This document shows, piece by piece, positions 44,263 to 44,548 of a stretch of 44,548 nucleotides of DNA. The notes beneath the pieces were generated by a model, which searched no databases, was not told the DNA's origin, and worked only from the letters and a program-made list of their open reading frames with translations. Source of the DNA: an uncultured Chlorobiaceae bacterium (lineage in GTDB: Bacteria > Bacteroidota > Chlorobiia > Chlorobiales > Chlorobiaceae); NCBI GenBank assembly GCA_903920215.1, contig CAIXLG010000129.1, positions 1 to 44,548 on the forward strand, written 5' to 3'. Positions within the stretch are counted from its first letter, which is position 1. Each line of letters begins with the position of its first letter. The position numbers and the translations under genes were made by a program.

Positions 44263-44548
44263 GTGCGACGTGAAAGTCTTGTTGTGGAGTTGTCTGACAA
44301 ACAGACCAACTGTTCAGTCAGTTGAGACCGCCAGTACATGCCGGATAAGCAATTGCCTTGTGTGAAGCTATTGGTAAACGTACCCGCAGGAAACTGTAGG
44401 CTGATCCGTGAGGAAAAGCTGAATCTGCCAGCAACAGGCGGAGAGGGGCAAGGTCAGGATGACATGGCTAACATATGTGAACTGTTGATAAACGTCGTCA
44501 AGGACAACAAGCCAAAGTTGCTGATAGGCTTGAACCAAAAGGTATATG
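44263..44548 (+). mobile_element. Group II intron, 5' part (domain I), truncated by window edge
   Basis: From 44263 the sequence starts gtgcgacgtgaaagtc, the GUGYG 5' end typical of bacterial group II introns. It continues for 286 bp with the purine-rich, many-stem style of domain I (for example gaaactgtaggctgatccgtgagg). It has no long reading frame, as expected before a domain IV maturase gene. It runs off the window, so neither the reverse transcriptase nor domains V/VI can be checked. Class is not assigned. Confidence 0.7.

Overview
The window looks like a bacterial chromosome dominated by a large cell-surface polysaccharide locus. Gene content (Pst phosphate uptake, hybrid sensor kinases with an IAHEINNP H-box, partner-switching proteins, exopolysaccharide genes) and intergenic blocks of heptamer tandem repeats suggest a green sulfur bacterium (Chlorobiaceae, Chlorobium/Pelodictyon type). 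That assignment is an inference: no photosynthesis or rRNA gene is present to settle it.

Layout: (1) 1-2282, minus strand: pstS, then a terminator-like hairpin, then pstC and the first codons of pstA. (2) 2464-3117: a phosphoglycolate-phosphatase-like HAD hydrolase, followed by about 600 bp of heptamer-repeat DNA. (3) 3712-10026: two paralogous multi-domain sensor kinases (the first followed by a second repeat block) and a response regulator carrying a PP2C/RsbU-type phosphatase. (4) 10045-29381: a colinear, tightly packed polysaccharide operon. It holds a WecG/TagA transferase, a polyprenyl-phosphate sugar-1-phosphate transferase, STAS protein 1, a nucleotidyltransferase-like/hexapeptide/transferase-like chimera, STAS protein 2, an RsbW-like ATPase, glycosyltransferases of several families, two hexapeptide acetyltransferases, a Wza-type export lipoprotein, a PglK-type ABC flippase, a Wzc-like copolymerase whose kinase Walker A lysine is missing, a Wzy/ligase-like membrane protein and a VanZ-like protein. 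(5) 29469-35924: an accessory, AT-richer segment with an internally deleted ISL3-type transposase, a methyltransferase followed by an attC-like structure, an OafA-type acyltransferase with SGNH domain, a GT25 transferase and two more glycosyltransferases. (6) 36029-41995, minus strand: a two-module non-ribosomal peptide synthetase (A-T-C-A-T-TE). (7) 42292-44222: a metallophosphatase and a TrmH-type tRNA methyltransferase. (8) 44263 to the end: the 5' part of what looks like a group II intron, inserted beside a short repeat related to one at 6127-6166.

Working hypothesis: signals sensed by the kinases (GAF/PAS domains) reach the receiver-PP2C protein, which dephosphorylates one or both STAS proteins; the RsbW-like kinase opposes it. 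No sigma factor is encoded nearby, and the STAS genes sit between the initiating sugar-phosphate transferase and a catalytically doubtful transferase-like chimera. The switch may therefore act on the polysaccharide machinery itself rather than on transcription. Repeat units would be assembled on a lipid carrier by the initiating transferase and the glycosyltransferases, flipped by the ABC transporter, polymerised by the Wzy-like protein with the Wzc-like copolymerase, and exported through the Wza-like channel.
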